A stretch of 64,000 nt of DNA from Methanoculleus sp. (GTDB taxonomy: Archaea > Halobacteriota > Methanomicrobia > Methanomicrobiales > Methanoculleaceae): the NCBI GenBank assembly GCA_018433835.1, contig JAHDQM010000011.1:1-64000 (forward strand), in the 5' to 3' direction. Position 1 is the stretch's first letter. Each line of letters begins with the position of its first letter. Below, one piece after another: positions 1 through 7,338 of this stretch. The position numbers were made by a program, and so were the translations under genes. The notes beneath the pieces were generated by a model. That model made no database searches, was not told the DNA's origin, and worked only from the letters and a program-made list of their open reading frames with translations.

Positions 1-70
1 GAGGGGGGAATACTCCCCCCTCCCCGTCAGCCCCTCCCCCAGGCGTGATATCCCCACGGTCCACTGCACC
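1..70. repeat. dispersed inverted repeat, copy 1
   Basis: Bases 1-20 are the exact reverse complement of 12131-12150. Bases 22-68 match the reverse complement of about 12033-12080 with three mismatches by eye. The G-run/C-run segment at 1-20 is itself almost palindromic. The second copy has about 50 extra bases between the two blocks. No coding potential is evident, so this looks like a small non-coding dispersed element. Bases 71-243 hold nothing I can name. Confidence 0.75.
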
Positions 71-243
71 GGGATATTTCCTCACTCTGGTTACTCAGTT
101 TGCCGCCCCTCAATTACGATCTCTAGGACCAGAGCGGGTTTTCAACAGAGCGCATAGAGCCTTTTCGTGGTACGTGAGGCGAATAGTCAATAACCGCACG
201 TGAGTGAATCCGGGACACCGGAAATAGCCGATGCCCCGGAACC

Positions 244-1116
244 CTACGCCCGGCTCACCAGAGCGAGCCGCCGGGCAAGAGCAAGAAGATCCTCCCGGTC
301 ATGGAGCGCAGCGAGCCACGACGCGGGTATTGCCTCGCACCCATAGCGCGCCCCGGCGAGGCCGCCGGCGATCGCGCCGACGGTGTCGGCATCGCCCCCG
401 AGATTGACCGCCGCGACCACCGCCTCGCGGAAGGACGAGGCATCCATGAAGACCCGGACGGCGCAGTGGGTGCAGAGGACGGCGTCGAGCGAGGGGGACA
501 GCGGATACGCCCGGTAGTCCTCGAGCAGCCGCCGGAGTTCCGGATCGCCGCAGGCGGCAAGGGCCCGGCCGAAGGCTACGGGAGCCTCTTCTCCCCGGCA
601 CATCCCGCTGACCATGCGGTTGACGAACGCCGAGGCCTCACCGGCGACGGGGTCGAAGTGCGTGACGCGGGACGCGGCGAGGCTCGCCTCGCGCACCTCC
701 TGTGGCGGGTAGAAGATGCCGACCGGGATACCGCGCATGACGCTCCCGTTGCTCCGGCTCCCTCCCCGCGCCTCGTGCACCATCCTCGCGGCATCCCCGA
801 GGCAGACACCCCCCTCGATCAGGTCGAGGACGGCGCGGGACGTCGGTCCGAAGAACTCCGGATGGGCCCGGTATACCCGAATTAAACGCCGGGAGAAGTC
901 ATCCGGATCAAATCCCCCGCACTCGACGAGGGTCTGCGCCAGGGCCGACGCCTGCAGGGTATCGTCGGTGTACTGGCCCGGAAGGGTGTCATGAATTCCG
1001 CCCCCCAGCATCTCCGTTACGGCGATCGGGGCAGGAGGAAGGCCTTCCAGGGGCGCGCCCAGAGCGTCGCCGATTGCAAGCCCGATGAACGCTCCGACCG
1101 CCTGCATCTTGTGCAT
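244..1116 (-). CDS. ADP-ribosylglycohydrolase family protein
   Basis: This 290-residue protein belongs to the DraG/ARH family, dinuclear-magnesium hydrolases that remove ADP-ribose from proteins or small molecules. The N-terminal metal motif GQYTDDTLQ lies near residues 47-55 and the C-terminal partner motif GGDADTVGAIAGG near residue 240, so both halves of the metal site are present. The start is supported by GGTGA 9 bases upstream of the ATG at 1116; an internal ATG at 1107 is less well placed. It diverges from the UPF0058 gene across a short AT-rich gap. No nitrogenase regulation genes are nearby, so the substrate is unknown. Confidence 0.88.
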   Translation of the reverse strand: MHKMQAVGAFIGLAIGDALGAPLEGLPPAPIAVTEMLGGGIHDTLPGQYTDDTLQASALAQTLVECGGFDPDDFSRRLIRVYRAHPEFFGPTSRAVLDLIEGGVCLGDAARMVHEARGGSRSNGSVMRGIPVGIFYPPQEVREASLAASRVTHFDPVAGEASAFVNRMVSGMCRGEEAPVAFGRALAACGDPELRRLLEDYRAYPLSPSLDAVLCTHCAVRVFMDASSFREAVVAAVNLGGDADTVGAIAGGLAGARYGCEAIPASWLAALHDREDLLALARRLALVSRA

Positions 1117-1135
1117 ATAAAAAGATCACCAACAA

Positions 1136-1144
1136 ATTATATCT
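1136..1144. promoter_or_regulatory. AT-rich TATA-like element between divergent genes
   Basis: The sequence ATTATATCT lies in the 67-base gap between the divergent ADP-ribosylglycohydrolase and UPF0058 genes. It reads as a plausible TATA box in both directions, about 20 bases from the minus-strand start and about 40 from the plus-strand start. This is inferred from position and composition only. Confidence 0.4.
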
Positions 1145-1183
1145 ACCCGCGGACAGTAGTATTCTTCGAGGAAAGGTGATATC

Positions 1184-1450
1184 GTGCAAAAGGAAGAGCT
1201 GCTCCACTTACACATGCTGTTAGTCCATGTCAGAAAGTACTATGAAAGTACCACGGGAGAGGATGTCCCAACCGACCAGTACAACGCTCTCCACATCTCA
1301 CCCGTCCATATCCATAAGAATAAGGTAACGCATAAAAAGGCTATCCTTACGCTGGGCGACGAGATCGTCCATCATATCAGGGCCCATCACAATCCTTACA
1401 TCGAATACCACGCTGATTTTCACTCCGAACGGATTGCAACAGAACACTAA
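1184..1450 (+). CDS. UPF0058 family protein
   Basis: This 88-residue protein matches the archaeal UPF0058 family, a small His-rich protein of unknown function conserved in euryarchaea. The typical N-terminus (MQKEELLHLHMLL) and the segment around ISPVHIHKNK are visible. The GTG start at 1184 is preceded by GGTGAT. The gene ends 3 bases before elp3 and is probably cotranscribed with it. There are no membrane segments. Function is unknown; the family assignment is by recognition. Confidence 0.82.
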   Translation: MQKEELLHLHMLLVHVRKYYESTTGEDVPTDQYNALHISPVHIHKNKVTHKKAILTLGDEIVHHIRAHHNPYIEYHADFHSERIATEH

Positions 1451-1453
1451 ACG

Positions 1454-3031
1454 ATGAACGATACCGACACTCTCCGGGAGATCATCTCCCGCATCCTTTC
1501 TACCGGGCCCGGCCCTGCCGAGATCCAGAAGATTAAACTCGACGTCTGCCGGAGGCATGGCATCAGCATGCCCAAAAACTCCGCCGTTCTCGCCGCGGCC
1601 ACGCCCGAGGAGCGCGAGAGGCTCCGGCCGTTTCTTCTCGTCAAACCCACGCGGACCATCTCCGGGGTGGCGCCGGTTGCGGTGATGACCTCGCCCCACC
1701 CCTGCCCCCACGGGAAGTGCCTCCCCTGCCCCGGCGGGCCGGAGCACCCCTTTGCGTCCCCCCAGAGTTACACGGGGGAGGAGCCTGCGGCGCTCCGGGC
1801 GAGAGAGCACGCGTTCGACCCTTATGAGCAGGTGCAGGCCCGTCTCGGGCAGTTCGAGGCGCTCGGGCACCACGTCGACAAGGCGGAACTGATCGTGATG
1901 GGTGGGACGATGACCGCCCGGCCGGTCGAGTACCAGGAGTGGTTCGTCGGGGCCGCCGTGCAGGCGATGAACGATTACCCCCGGGCCGGGATAGCGCAGG
2001 CTTTGCCGGACCTCGATGCCGTCTTTGCCGCGAACGAGTCCGCAAAGGTCCGGTGCGTCGCCGCCACCTTCGAGACGAGGCCGGACTGGTCGCGCGAGGA
2101 GCACATCCACCGGATGCTTTCGATGGGCGTGACCAAGGTGGAACTCGGCGTCCAGCACGTGGACGACCGGATCCTCGACTACAACCGCCGGGGCCATTCG
2201 GTTGCCGACTCGGTCGCGGCGAACGGTCTCCTGCGCGACGCCGGGCTGAAAGTCGGGTTCCACGTGATGCCGAACCTCCCCGGAGCGAGCATAGAGGACG
2301 ACCGGCGGATGTTTCGAGAACTCTTCTCCGATGAGAGGTTCCGGCCTGACTTCCTGAAGATTTACCCGACCCTGGTGACGCCGGCAACAGAAGTCGAGGC
2401 TCTCTGGGAACGGGGAGAGTACCGGCCCTACACCGAGGAGGAACTGATCGATCTTGTCGCCTACGCGAAATCGCTCCTCCCGGAATACGTCCGCCTCCAG
2501 CGGGTCCAGCGGGATATCCCGGCAAAGCTGATCGTCGCGGGCTCGCGGCACAGCAACTTCCGGCAGCTTGCAGAGGCGCGGCTCCACGAGCAGGGACTCC
2601 GGTGCCGGTGCATCCGCTGCCGGGAGATCGGCAGGACGCCCGCCCCGGAGGAGGAGGCAGCGGTCTCTACCTACGTCTACCGGGCCTGCGGCGGGGAGGA
2701 GCGGTTCATCCAGGCCGGCTCGGAGGACGCCCTGGTCGGTTTCGCCCGGCTCCGGTTCCCGCACCGGCCCTTCCGCGACGAACTTACCGACGCGGCGCTC
2801 CTGCGCGAGCTCCATGTCTACGGGAGCGTGGTCCCGATCAGCACCCCGGCATCCGCCGACGAATGGCAGCACCGCAGTTTCGGCGCACAACTCCTCTCCG
2901 CGGCCGAGGAGGAGGCCCGCGACCACGGCTACGGCCACCTCGCGGTGATGAGCGGTGTCGGGGTGCGGCCCTACTACAGGAAACAGGGATATGAACGAGT
3001 GGGCCCATATATGATCAAGACGTTCCCATGA
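1454..3031 (+). CDS. elp3: tRNA uridine(34) acetyltransferase Elp3
   Basis: Archaeal Elp3 is a radical-SAM/GNAT enzyme that installs the carboxymethyl group on wobble uridine 34 of tRNA, using SAM and acetyl-CoA. The 525-residue length is normal. The 4Fe-4S ligands form a CX4CX2C motif at Cys84, Cys89 and Cys92 (CPHGKCLPCPGG). The C-terminal acetyltransferase domain occupies about residues 400-525 and contains GVGVRPYYRKQGYE. The stop overlaps the priS start by 4 bases, which suggests translational coupling in one operon. Confidence 0.96.
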   Translation: MNDTDTLREIISRILSTGPGPAEIQKIKLDVCRRHGISMPKNSAVLAAATPEERERLRPFLLVKPTRTISGVAPVAVMTSPHPCPHGKCLPCPGGPEHPFASPQSYTGEEPAALRAREHAFDPYEQVQARLGQFEALGHHVDKAELIVMGGTMTARPVEYQEWFVGAAVQAMNDYPRAGIAQALPDLDAVFAANESAKVRCVAATFETRPDWSREEHIHRMLSMGVTKVELGVQHVDDRILDYNRRGHSVADSVAANGLLRDAGLKVGFHVMPNLPGASIEDDRRMFRELFSDERFRPDFLKIYPTLVTPATEVEALWERGEYRPYTEEELIDLVAYAKSLLPEYVRLQRVQRDIPAKLIVAGSRHSNFRQLAEARLHEQGLRCRCIRCREIGRTPAPEEEAAVSTYVYRACGGEERFIQAGSEDALVGFARLRFPHRPFRDELTDAALLRELHVYGSVVPISTPASADEWQHRSFGAQLLSAAEEEARDHGYGHLAVMSGVGVRPYYRKQGYERVGPYMIKTFP

Positions 3032-4191
3032 AACCCGCGACGCTTGAGTTTGTGAAGCAGAGGTTCACCGAGTACTACCAGAGGCCGAATCTCACCGTTC
3101 CGTCCTCTCTCGAGCAGCGCGAATGGGGTTTTGTCTTCTTCGATGCCGCGGCCGAAGTCCGGATGCGGCGGCATATGGCGTTTGTCGACCCGCTGGAACT
3201 CGGCGCATACGTCAAAAACCTGGTTCCCGCCCACGTCTACTACTCGACGGCCTACTACCAGACGCCGTCGGCGCCGACGATGAACGATAAGCACTGGGCC
3301 GGGGCCGACCTCATATTCGATCTCGATGCCGACCATATCGTCCGCGGCCCCTACGCGATGATGCTTGCGCGGGTCAAGGAGGAGACCGAAAAACTGCTCG
3401 GGATGCTGACCGACGAACTCGGATTTGCACGGAACCATATCAGGGTCGCCTTCTCCGGGGGCCGCGGCTATCATATCCACGTCACCGACATCGCCGTCCG
3501 TGGGTGGGGGAGCCCGGAGCGGCGCGAGGTCGTCGACTACGTCTGCGGCATCGGGCTCGACCCGGGCGTGATGCTCGCGCCGGGGGGCGGCGAGACCGAG
3601 TCAGACCTTCGGTCTGACCGGGCGGGCGCCGAAGGTGCCCGCACCGGGTGGCGGCAGCGTTACGCGGAGGCCCTCCGGGCCCACCTGCTCTGGCTTGCGG
3701 GTCTCGACCCGGCGGGGGCGACGGCCAGTCTCGCGGGACTTGAAGGTATCGGCAAGCGGACGGCCGCGGAGTTCCTCGCGGACCTCGACGCCCTCCTCGG
3801 GAAAGATCCCCGAGACCTCCTCAAGAACCGGGTCGTCCAGGCGATCGCGGCCGCCCCCGACTTCGAGGAGAGGCTCCGGGACGCCGGAGCGCGTGCGGAC
3901 GAGCCGGTCACGACCGATATCAAGCGGCTGATCCGGACACCGGGGTCGCTGCACGGCGGCAGCGGCATGCGGGTGGTGCCGCTCGATATCCGGGACTTCG
4001 CGGATTTCGACCCGCTCGTGGACGCGGTGGTCTTCGGCGACCGGGAGGTTCGAGTGGACGTGAAGGCAAACTTCGCCACGTCCCTGCTCGGGAACACCTA
4101 CACCCTCAAAGCAGGGGTCCAGAGCGTCCCCGAGGCGCTCGCGGTCTTCCTCTGCTGCCGGAACATGGCAGAGATCACCGGGGGTGCGTGA
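3028..4191 (+). CDS. priS: DNA primase small subunit PriS
   Basis: This 387-residue protein is the catalytic subunit of archaeo-eukaryotic primase. The metal-binding acidic motif FDLDAD is at residues 97-102, with Asp98 and Asp100 as catalytic candidates. SGGRGYHIH follows at 143-151, and the nucleotide-binding region GSLHGGSGMRV lies near residue 310. It overlaps elp3 by 4 bases and is followed at once by the GINS gene, a replication pairing conserved across archaea. The large subunit PriL is not in this window. Confidence 0.96.
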   Translation: MKPATLEFVKQRFTEYYQRPNLTVPSSLEQREWGFVFFDAAAEVRMRRHMAFVDPLELGAYVKNLVPAHVYYSTAYYQTPSAPTMNDKHWAGADLIFDLDADHIVRGPYAMMLARVKEETEKLLGMLTDELGFARNHIRVAFSGGRGYHIHVTDIAVRGWGSPERREVVDYVCGIGLDPGVMLAPGGGETESDLRSDRAGAEGARTGWRQRYAEALRAHLLWLAGLDPAGATASLAGLEGIGKRTAAEFLADLDALLGKDPRDLLKNRVVQAIAAAPDFEERLRDAGARADEPVTTDIKRLIRTPGSLHGGSGMRVVPLDIRDFADFDPLVDAVVFGDREVRVDVKANFATSLLGNTYTLKAGVQSVPEALAVFLCCRNMAEITGGA

Positions 4192-4192
4192 T

Positions 4193-4849
4193 ATGGCTAC
4201 CGATCTCCTTGAAAAACTGCGGCAGATGCTGCTCGACATGCACCACTCGGGAAGGCTCTCGCACATCGAGCCCGGCCTCTACGAGGATGCCAGGGCGTAC
4301 GTCGAGAAGCTCAAGGCAGACTACTACGGCCTGAAAAACCCCCTGGAGAGCCGGGCGGGGAGCCTGCTTATCGAGGAGATCGGCAGCGTCACCGACACCG
4401 TGCAGGAGATCTTCTCGGTGCGGACCCGGCAGATCCTCGATCTTGCATTCCAGCAGATGGAAGGGCAGTACACCGATAAGGAAGAGGCTCGGAAGATGCT
4501 CCCGGCGGAGCGGGCGATGTACGGACAGATCATCGACGCCATCGAGGGGTGCCGGGAAGCGCTCGTCCACGGGGAGACATATCCGTTCGGCAGTGATGGT
4601 GCAGCCGCCGTCGACCGGCTCGACGAGGTCGACGGCATCCCGGCTTCCGAGGTGCCTGCAGCCCCCGCTCCCCGTCCCGTCCAATCCCCCTACGCCCTCG
4701 TGCATATCCTCTCCGATATGGAGTCGTTCATGGGAGTGGACGGCAGGACCTACGCACTGGAGCGCGGGGATATCGTCACCCTGCCGGAAAACAATGCGGA
4801 CGTGCTCTGCGAGCACGACATAGCCTTAAATATTAGGCTTAACAAGTGA
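4193..4849 (+). CDS. archaeal GINS complex subunit (Gins51-type)
   Basis: GINS joins Cdc45/RecJ and MCM to form the replicative helicase. This protein of about 218 residues has a helical A-domain first and a C-terminal beta B-domain ending with SFMGVDGRTYALERGDIV and then LPENNADVL, the arrangement of Gins51 (Sld5/Psf1-like). I chose the ATG at 4193, which has GGGGTG about 7 bases upstream and begins just after the priS stop; a GTG at 4184 would add three residues. A proline/alanine-rich linker near residues 150-165 separates the domains. Position between priS and rpl44e matches the conserved archaeal replication-translation cluster. Confidence 0.88.
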   Translation: MATDLLEKLRQMLLDMHHSGRLSHIEPGLYEDARAYVEKLKADYYGLKNPLESRAGSLLIEEIGSVTDTVQEIFSVRTRQILDLAFQQMEGQYTDKEEARKMLPAERAMYGQIIDAIEGCREALVHGETYPFGSDGAAAVDRLDEVDGIPASEVPAAPAPRPVQSPYALVHILSDMESFMGVDGRTYALERGDIVTLPENNADVLCEHDIALNIRLNK

Positions 4850-4886
4850 TATAGGTACTCGTATCTACTGAATAGAGGCTACTATC

Positions 4887-5165
4887 ATGAAAATGCCATC
4901 CAAATTCAAGACATACTGCCCGTTCTGCAGAAACCACCAGACCCATGAAGTCGTGAAGGTAAAGAAGGGCAAAGTGCGCCACTTCAACTGGATCGACCGC
5001 CAGAAGGGGCGCAGGAGCACGGTGGGCAACATGGGCAAATTCAGCAAAGTGCCCGGCGGCGACAAGCCGACGAAGAAGGTCAACGTGAAATACCGGTGCA
5101 CGGTCTGTGGAAAGTCGCACCTCCGGCCGGGATTCCGGATCGGTAAATTTGAACTTACGGAGTGA
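4887..5165 (+). CDS. rpl44e: 50S ribosomal protein L44e
   Basis: This 92-residue zinc-ribbon ribosomal protein has CPFC at residues 11-14 and a second pair CTVC near 72-75, with the basic stretch between them expected of L44e. The upstream GAGG at about 9 bases from the ATG supports the start. It overlaps nothing and is followed 7 bases later by rps27e. TATA-like sequence (TTAAATATT) occurs at the end of the GINS gene, so a separate promoter for the translation genes is possible. Confidence 0.96.
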   Translation: MKMPSKFKTYCPFCRNHQTHEVVKVKKGKVRHFNWIDRQKGRRSTVGNMGKFSKVPGGDKPTKKVNVKYRCTVCGKSHLRPGFRIGKFELTE

Positions 5166-5172
5166 GGTTATT

Positions 5173-5361
5173 ATGGTCCGGGTGAACAGAGAGAACAGGA
5201 GCACATTCCTCCGGGTAAAGTGTCCCGACTGTGAGAACGAACAGGTAGTCTTTGAGAGGGCGAGTATCGTCGTGGAGTGCAACGTCTGCGGGCGTATCCT
5301 TGCAGAGCCCCACGGTGGGAAAGCTGATATAAAGGCTGAGATACTGGCAGTACTTGAGTGA
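5173..5361 (+). CDS. rps27e: 30S ribosomal protein S27e
   Basis: This 62-residue protein carries the S27e zinc finger, with Cys pairs CPDC (17-20) and CNVC near residues 36-39. The ATG at 5173 is the start that gives the conserved N-terminus MVRVNRENRSTFLRVKC; a longer open frame upstream runs into the end of rpl44e and is not credible. It precedes aif2a in the usual archaeal order. Confidence 0.95.
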   Translation: MVRVNRENRSTFLRVKCPDCENEQVVFERASIVVECNVCGRILAEPHGGKADIKAEILAVLE

Positions 5362-5368
5362 TAATTCC

Positions 5369-6148
5369 ATGCATGAGAGAGAGTGGCCCGAAGAAGGAGA
5401 ACTCGTTGTCTGCACGGTCGCGGACGTCAAGGACTTTGCGGCGTTCGTGACCCTGGACGAGTACAACGAGCGAAGAGGGCTCATACCGATATCCGAGATA
5501 GCACGGGGCTGGATTAAGTACATCCGGGACTACGTAAGAGAAGGACAGAAAGTCGTCTGCAAAGTCCTGAATGTGGACCCCGACCGCGGCCACATCGATC
5601 TCTCGTTAAAAGACGTAAACGAGCACCAGCGGCGCGAAAAGATTCACGAGTGGAAGAACGAGCAGAAGGCCGCGAAATGGATCGGGTTCGCCTCCGAGGC
5701 ATCGGGAACGGACATAACGATCATCGAGGAAGCCATATACCGTGAATACGGCCAGCTATACCCGGCCTTCGAGGATATCGTCACTACCGGCGGCGAGGCG
5801 GCGGATAAGCTGAAACTCGATGAGCCGGTCAAAAAAGCGCTCATCACCGTCGCGAACGAGAACGTGAAGGTCTCGAGGGTGACCATCACGGGGCATCTCG
5901 TTCTGACGTCGTCCCGGCCCGACGGCGTCAACGTCATCCGCCGGGCGCTCCGGAGTGCGCAGCCGAAGGTCGACAACGTGGATATCGACCTGATCTATGT
6001 CGGGGCCCCGAAATACCGGATAAAAGTGACTGCACCCGATTATAAGGAAGCCGAGAAGGCTATCGAGAAGGCGGCAAGCGCCGCCGTCGGCGTGATTGAA
6101 CGGGCGGGCGGGTCCGGCAAGTTTATCCGGAAGCAGAAGGCCGGATAG
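5369..6148 (+). CDS. translation initiation factor aIF2 subunit alpha
   Basis: aIF2-alpha helps the aIF2 heterotrimer bring initiator tRNA to the small ribosomal subunit. The protein is about 259 residues, with an N-terminal S1 domain (roughly residues 8-80, GELVVCTVADVKDF), a helical middle domain and a C-terminal alpha/beta domain (GAPKYRIKVTA). I prefer the ATG at 5369, which has GAGTGA upstream; a TTG at 5354 overlapping rps27e would add five residues. It is followed 6 bases later by nop10. Confidence 0.95.
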   Translation: MHEREWPEEGELVVCTVADVKDFAAFVTLDEYNERRGLIPISEIARGWIKYIRDYVREGQKVVCKVLNVDPDRGHIDLSLKDVNEHQRREKIHEWKNEQKAAKWIGFASEASGTDITIIEEAIYREYGQLYPAFEDIVTTGGEAADKLKLDEPVKKALITVANENVKVSRVTITGHLVLTSSRPDGVNVIRRALRSAQPKVDNVDIDLIYVGAPKYRIKVTAPDYKEAEKAIEKAASAAVGVIERAGGSGKFIRKQKAG

Positions 6149-6154
6149 GACCGT

Positions 6155-6322
6155 ATGAGCAACCGCATTCGCCGCTGCCCGCATGATCTGAGGTACACAC
6201 TATCTCCGGTCTGCCCGGTCTGCGGCCGGGCTTGCCGGCCGGCCCACCCGGCACGTTTTTCTCCGCAGGATAGGTACGGTAATTACAGGAGGACCGTACG
6301 CAGATGGAACACGTCACAGTAA
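6155..6322 (+). CDS. nop10: ribosome biogenesis protein Nop10
   Basis: This 55-residue protein, MSNRIRRCPHDLRYTL at its start, is Nop10, a component of H/ACA ribonucleoproteins that guide pseudouridylation. Four cysteines suited to zinc are at positions 8, 20, 23 and 27, as in archaeal Nop10, and the conserved FSPQDRYGNYRR segment follows. The gene overlaps the start of the pac2 gene by 19 bases in another frame. The order aif2a-nop10-pac2 is widely conserved in archaea, which supports the call for such a short gene. Confidence 0.93.
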   Translation: MSNRIRRCPHDLRYTLSPVCPVCGRACRPAHPARFSPQDRYGNYRRTVRRWNTSQ

Positions 6323-7050
6323 CCTTTTCGCGAGATGATAACATCGACGCCCCGGTCCTGATCGAGGGCCTGCCCGGCATCGGGCACGTCGGAAAACTCG
6401 TTGCCGAGCACCTGATCCATGAACTCGAGGGCGAGAAGATAGGGGAGATCTCCTCGCTCCACTTCCCGCCGCAGGTGATCGTCGACGAGCAGGGGGTCAC
6501 TCATCTCGTCAACAACGAGATCTACCGTTCCGAGAAGGATGGAAAAGCGCTCCTCTTTCTCGTAGGGGATTTCCAGAGTAACTCGGCCGAAGGCCACTAC
6601 GTCCTGGCCGAGCGGTACCTCGACATCGCCCAAGACCTCGGTGTCCGGCGGGTTTACGCACTCGGGGGCTACGGTGTCGGCCATCTGGTCGAGAACCCGA
6701 GGGTGCTCTCCGCCGTCAACAGGGGGCATCTCCGGCCGGAGGTGGAGGCGGCCGGAGGTTCGTTTGAGAACGCCGGGAGCGACGGGATGATCGTGGGGGC
6801 CTCGGGCCTCCTGCTCGGCCTCGGCGAGGCGCGGGGTATCGAGGGGATCTGCCTGATGGGCGAGACGAGCGGCTACATCGTCGACCCGAAAAGCGCCGAC
6901 AGCCTCCTTGCGGTCCTCTCCCGCCTGATCGGGATCGAGGTCGACCATACCTCCCTGCAGCAGCGTGCCGAGAATATGGAGCAGATCATAGCAAAGATCC
7001 AGGAAGCCGAAGAAGCCCGGGGCCGCGAAGAACTGAGTTATATCGGATAG
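6304..7050 (+). CDS. proteasome assembly chaperone family (PAC2) protein
   Basis: This 248-residue protein belongs to the PAC2 superfamily (COG2047-type), archaeal homologues of the eukaryotic proteasome assembly chaperone. Recognisable segments are LIEGLPGIGHVGKL near residue 20, YALGGYGVG near 120 and GLLLGLGEARGI near 175. The C-terminus is a charged helix. The ATG at 6304 overlaps the nop10 end, and AGGAGG lies about 10 bases upstream. Biochemical role in archaea is not firmly established. It is the last gene of the cluster. Confidence 0.88.
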   Translation: MEHVTVTFSRDDNIDAPVLIEGLPGIGHVGKLVAEHLIHELEGEKIGEISSLHFPPQVIVDEQGVTHLVNNEIYRSEKDGKALLFLVGDFQSNSAEGHYVLAERYLDIAQDLGVRRVYALGGYGVGHLVENPRVLSAVNRGHLRPEVEAAGGSFENAGSDGMIVGASGLLLGLGEARGIEGICLMGETSGYIVDPKSADSLLAVLSRLIGIEVDHTSLQQRAENMEQIIAKIQEAEEARGREELSYIG

Positions 7051-7054
7051 ATTC

Positions 7055-7060
7055 TTTTTT
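7055..7060 (+). terminator. T-run terminator after the pac2 gene
   Basis: A run of six T residues begins 5 bases after the pac2 stop codon. Archaeal RNA polymerase terminates at U-rich tracts, so this is a likely end for the elp3-pac2 transcript. Confidence 0.5.
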
Positions 7061-7247
7061 CGAACTGAGAGGCATCTCAAACCGTTCTACAGCTTTTGGT
7101 ATACATTGAAGCACATCCTAAAAGTATCCGATGATCAAAGATTCACACGGTTTAGAGTAGTCTTACGCATGTTCGCGGAGAATGAGCGGTACCAGCATCG
7201 GATCCCTGACACGGCTTCCCATTGGGTATCGCCACGCGGGGGAGGGA

Positions 7248-7272
7248 CCGGGAGGGGGTGTCCCCCTCCCGG
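7248..7272. repeat. perfect 11-bp inverted repeat
   Basis: CCGGGAGGGGG at 7248-7258 and its exact complement at 7262-7272 are separated by three bases. The hairpin is in the gap between pac2 and the SIR2 gene, at the border where base composition shifts from GC-rich to AT-rich. It may be a terminator, a protein site, or the end of a small mobile element. The rest of 7061-7338 shows no gene. Confidence 0.7.
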
Positions 7273-7338
7273 CAACGGCTGTTAGGACGATCTGAAGTGA
7301 AATCGAGTCTTCATCGGATAAACTAACAAAATGTACAA

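Noticed and set aside
1298..2938. A 546-codon minus-strand open frame opposite elp3
   Set aside because: The plus strand carries intact Elp3 with all motifs; the antisense product has no recognisable domain.
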